Assembly: GCA_019105125.1 (NCBI GenBank)
Contig: JAHRWO010000188.1
Location: 1-7,740 of the forward strand
From: Flavobacterium sp.
Lineage (GTDB): Bacteria > Bacteroidota > Bacteroidia > Flavobacteriales > Flavobacteriaceae
DNA: 7,740 nucleotides
Direction of reading: 5' to 3'
Shown here: positions 7,146 through 7,740 of the stretch, in pieces
How positions within the stretch are numbered: the stretch's first letter is position 1
How the letters are laid out: every line of letters begins with the position of its first letter
Program-made: the position numbers and the translations under genes
The notes under the pieces: model-generated
The model's database searches: none
The model's input: the letters and a program-made list of their open reading frames with translations, nothing else
Told to the model about the DNA's origin: nothing

Positions 7146-7168
7146 TGTATATCAATTTAAGATTTACA

Positions 7169-7740
7169 ATGAAAAACGTTGCCATCATCATGGGAGGTTA
7201 CTCTAGCGAGTACAAAATTTCGTTAACTAGCGGAAATGTTGTGTTTAACAATATTAATCGCGCTAAATTTAATCCGTATCGCATACATATTTTTAAGGAT
7301 AAATGGGTTTATGTGGACGAAAATGATGCCGAATTCCCAATGGATAAAAATGATTTTTCTGTAACGGTTAATGGCTCAAAAATCAATTTTGATGTCGTTT
7401 TTAATGCGATTCACGGAACGCCAGGCGAAGATGGTTTGATGCAAGCTTATTTTGAATTATTAAATATTCCTCAAACTTCTTGCGATTATTATCAAGCAGC
7501 GTTAACATTCAACAAACGCGATATGTTATCGGTTTTAAAACCTTACGGAATCAAAACTGCTGAATCGTATTATTTGAATTTAGGTGATGAAATTAACATA
7601 GAAACTATTTTAGCGAAAGTTGGATTACCTTGCTTTGTAAAACCAAACAAATCGGGTTCGAGTTTCGGAATTTCGAAAGTAAAAACTAAAGAAGAATTTC
7701 TTCCAGCTATTGAAAACGCTTATAAAGAAGACGACGAAAT
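7169..7740 (+). CDS. ddl: D-alanine--D-alanine ligase, N-terminal part (cut by window edge)
   Basis: The first 190 residues are visible; the frame is open to the right edge. Ddl is a cytoplasmic ATP-grasp enzyme that joins two D-Ala molecules with ATP hydrolysis, providing the terminal dipeptide of peptidoglycan precursors. The N-terminal signature is present as GGYSSEYKIS (9-18, with E14 matching the D-Ala-contacting Glu), although the residues after the Glu are Tyr-Lys-Ile rather than the common His/Arg-x-Val. HGTPGEDG (82-89) and the ATP-grasp loop FVKPNKSGSSFG (156-167, with the paired serines S164 and S165) follow. Family length is usually 300-370 aa, so roughly half is missing. The residue that separates D-Ala-D-Ala from D-Ala-D-Lac ligases (Tyr or Phe in the omega loop) lies beyond the edge. 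The gene is divergent from the PASTA-rluD pair. Confidence 0.95.
   Translation, partial: MKNVAIIMGGYSSEYKISLTSGNVVFNNINRAKFNPYRIHIFKDKWVYVDENDAEFPMDKNDFSVTVNGSKINFDVVFNAIHGTPGEDGLMQAYFELLNIPQTSCDYYQAALTFNKRDMLSVLKPYGIKTAESYYLNLGDEINIETILAKVGLPCFVKPNKSGSSFGISKVKTKEEFLPAIENAYKEDDE

Overview
The window looks like ordinary chromosomal housekeeping DNA from a Bacteroidota bacterium, most likely family Flavobacteriaceae (Flavobacterium-like). The DNA is AT-rich. Several gene starts are preceded by the Bacteroidota sigma -7 motif TAnnTTTG rather than an E. coli-type -10, and strong Shine-Dalgarno sequences are mostly absent. The proteins (LacX-type epimerase, membrane VWA protein ending in EWFTRKYNGLL, stand-alone PASTA protein beside ddl) are also typical of this group. 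No RNA gene, insertion sequence, CRISPR array or phage gene is visible.

Layout, left to right. At 43-79 a hairpin with a T-tract reads as a + strand terminator for a gene lying off the left edge. A secreted M28-family metallopeptidase with a C-terminal Fn3-like domain follows on the - strand (84-1439). A 184-bp divergent intergenic region separates it from a LacX-type aldose 1-epimerase homologue on the + strand (1624-2472). That gene meets, tail to tail, a 675-aa membrane-anchored VWA protein on the - strand (2467-4494), and the two stop codons share one TTATAA palindrome. The VWA gene lies 15 nt downstream of fabG (4510-5256), so the two probably form an operon driven by a promoter at the 3' end of the upstream rluD-like gene. 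The rluD-like pseudouridine synthase (5312-6349) overlaps by 14 nt the gene for a small membrane PASTA protein (6336-6989). Across a 179-bp divergent intergenic region, the + strand ddl gene (from 7169) runs off the right edge.

Functionally, the right half joins cell-envelope and core functions: D-Ala-D-Ala synthesis (Ddl), a PASTA protein that may sense or bind peptidoglycan, rRNA pseudouridylation and fatty-acid elongation (FabG). The PASTA and rluD-like genes are very likely translationally coupled. The left half is less tightly organised.

I found no convincing undescribed multi-gene system. The points most worth checking are a His-to-Asp change at the first metal-ligand position of the M28 peptidase, the fabG-VWA pairing, the kinase-less PASTA protein opposite ddl, and the shared stop-codon palindrome between two convergent genes.
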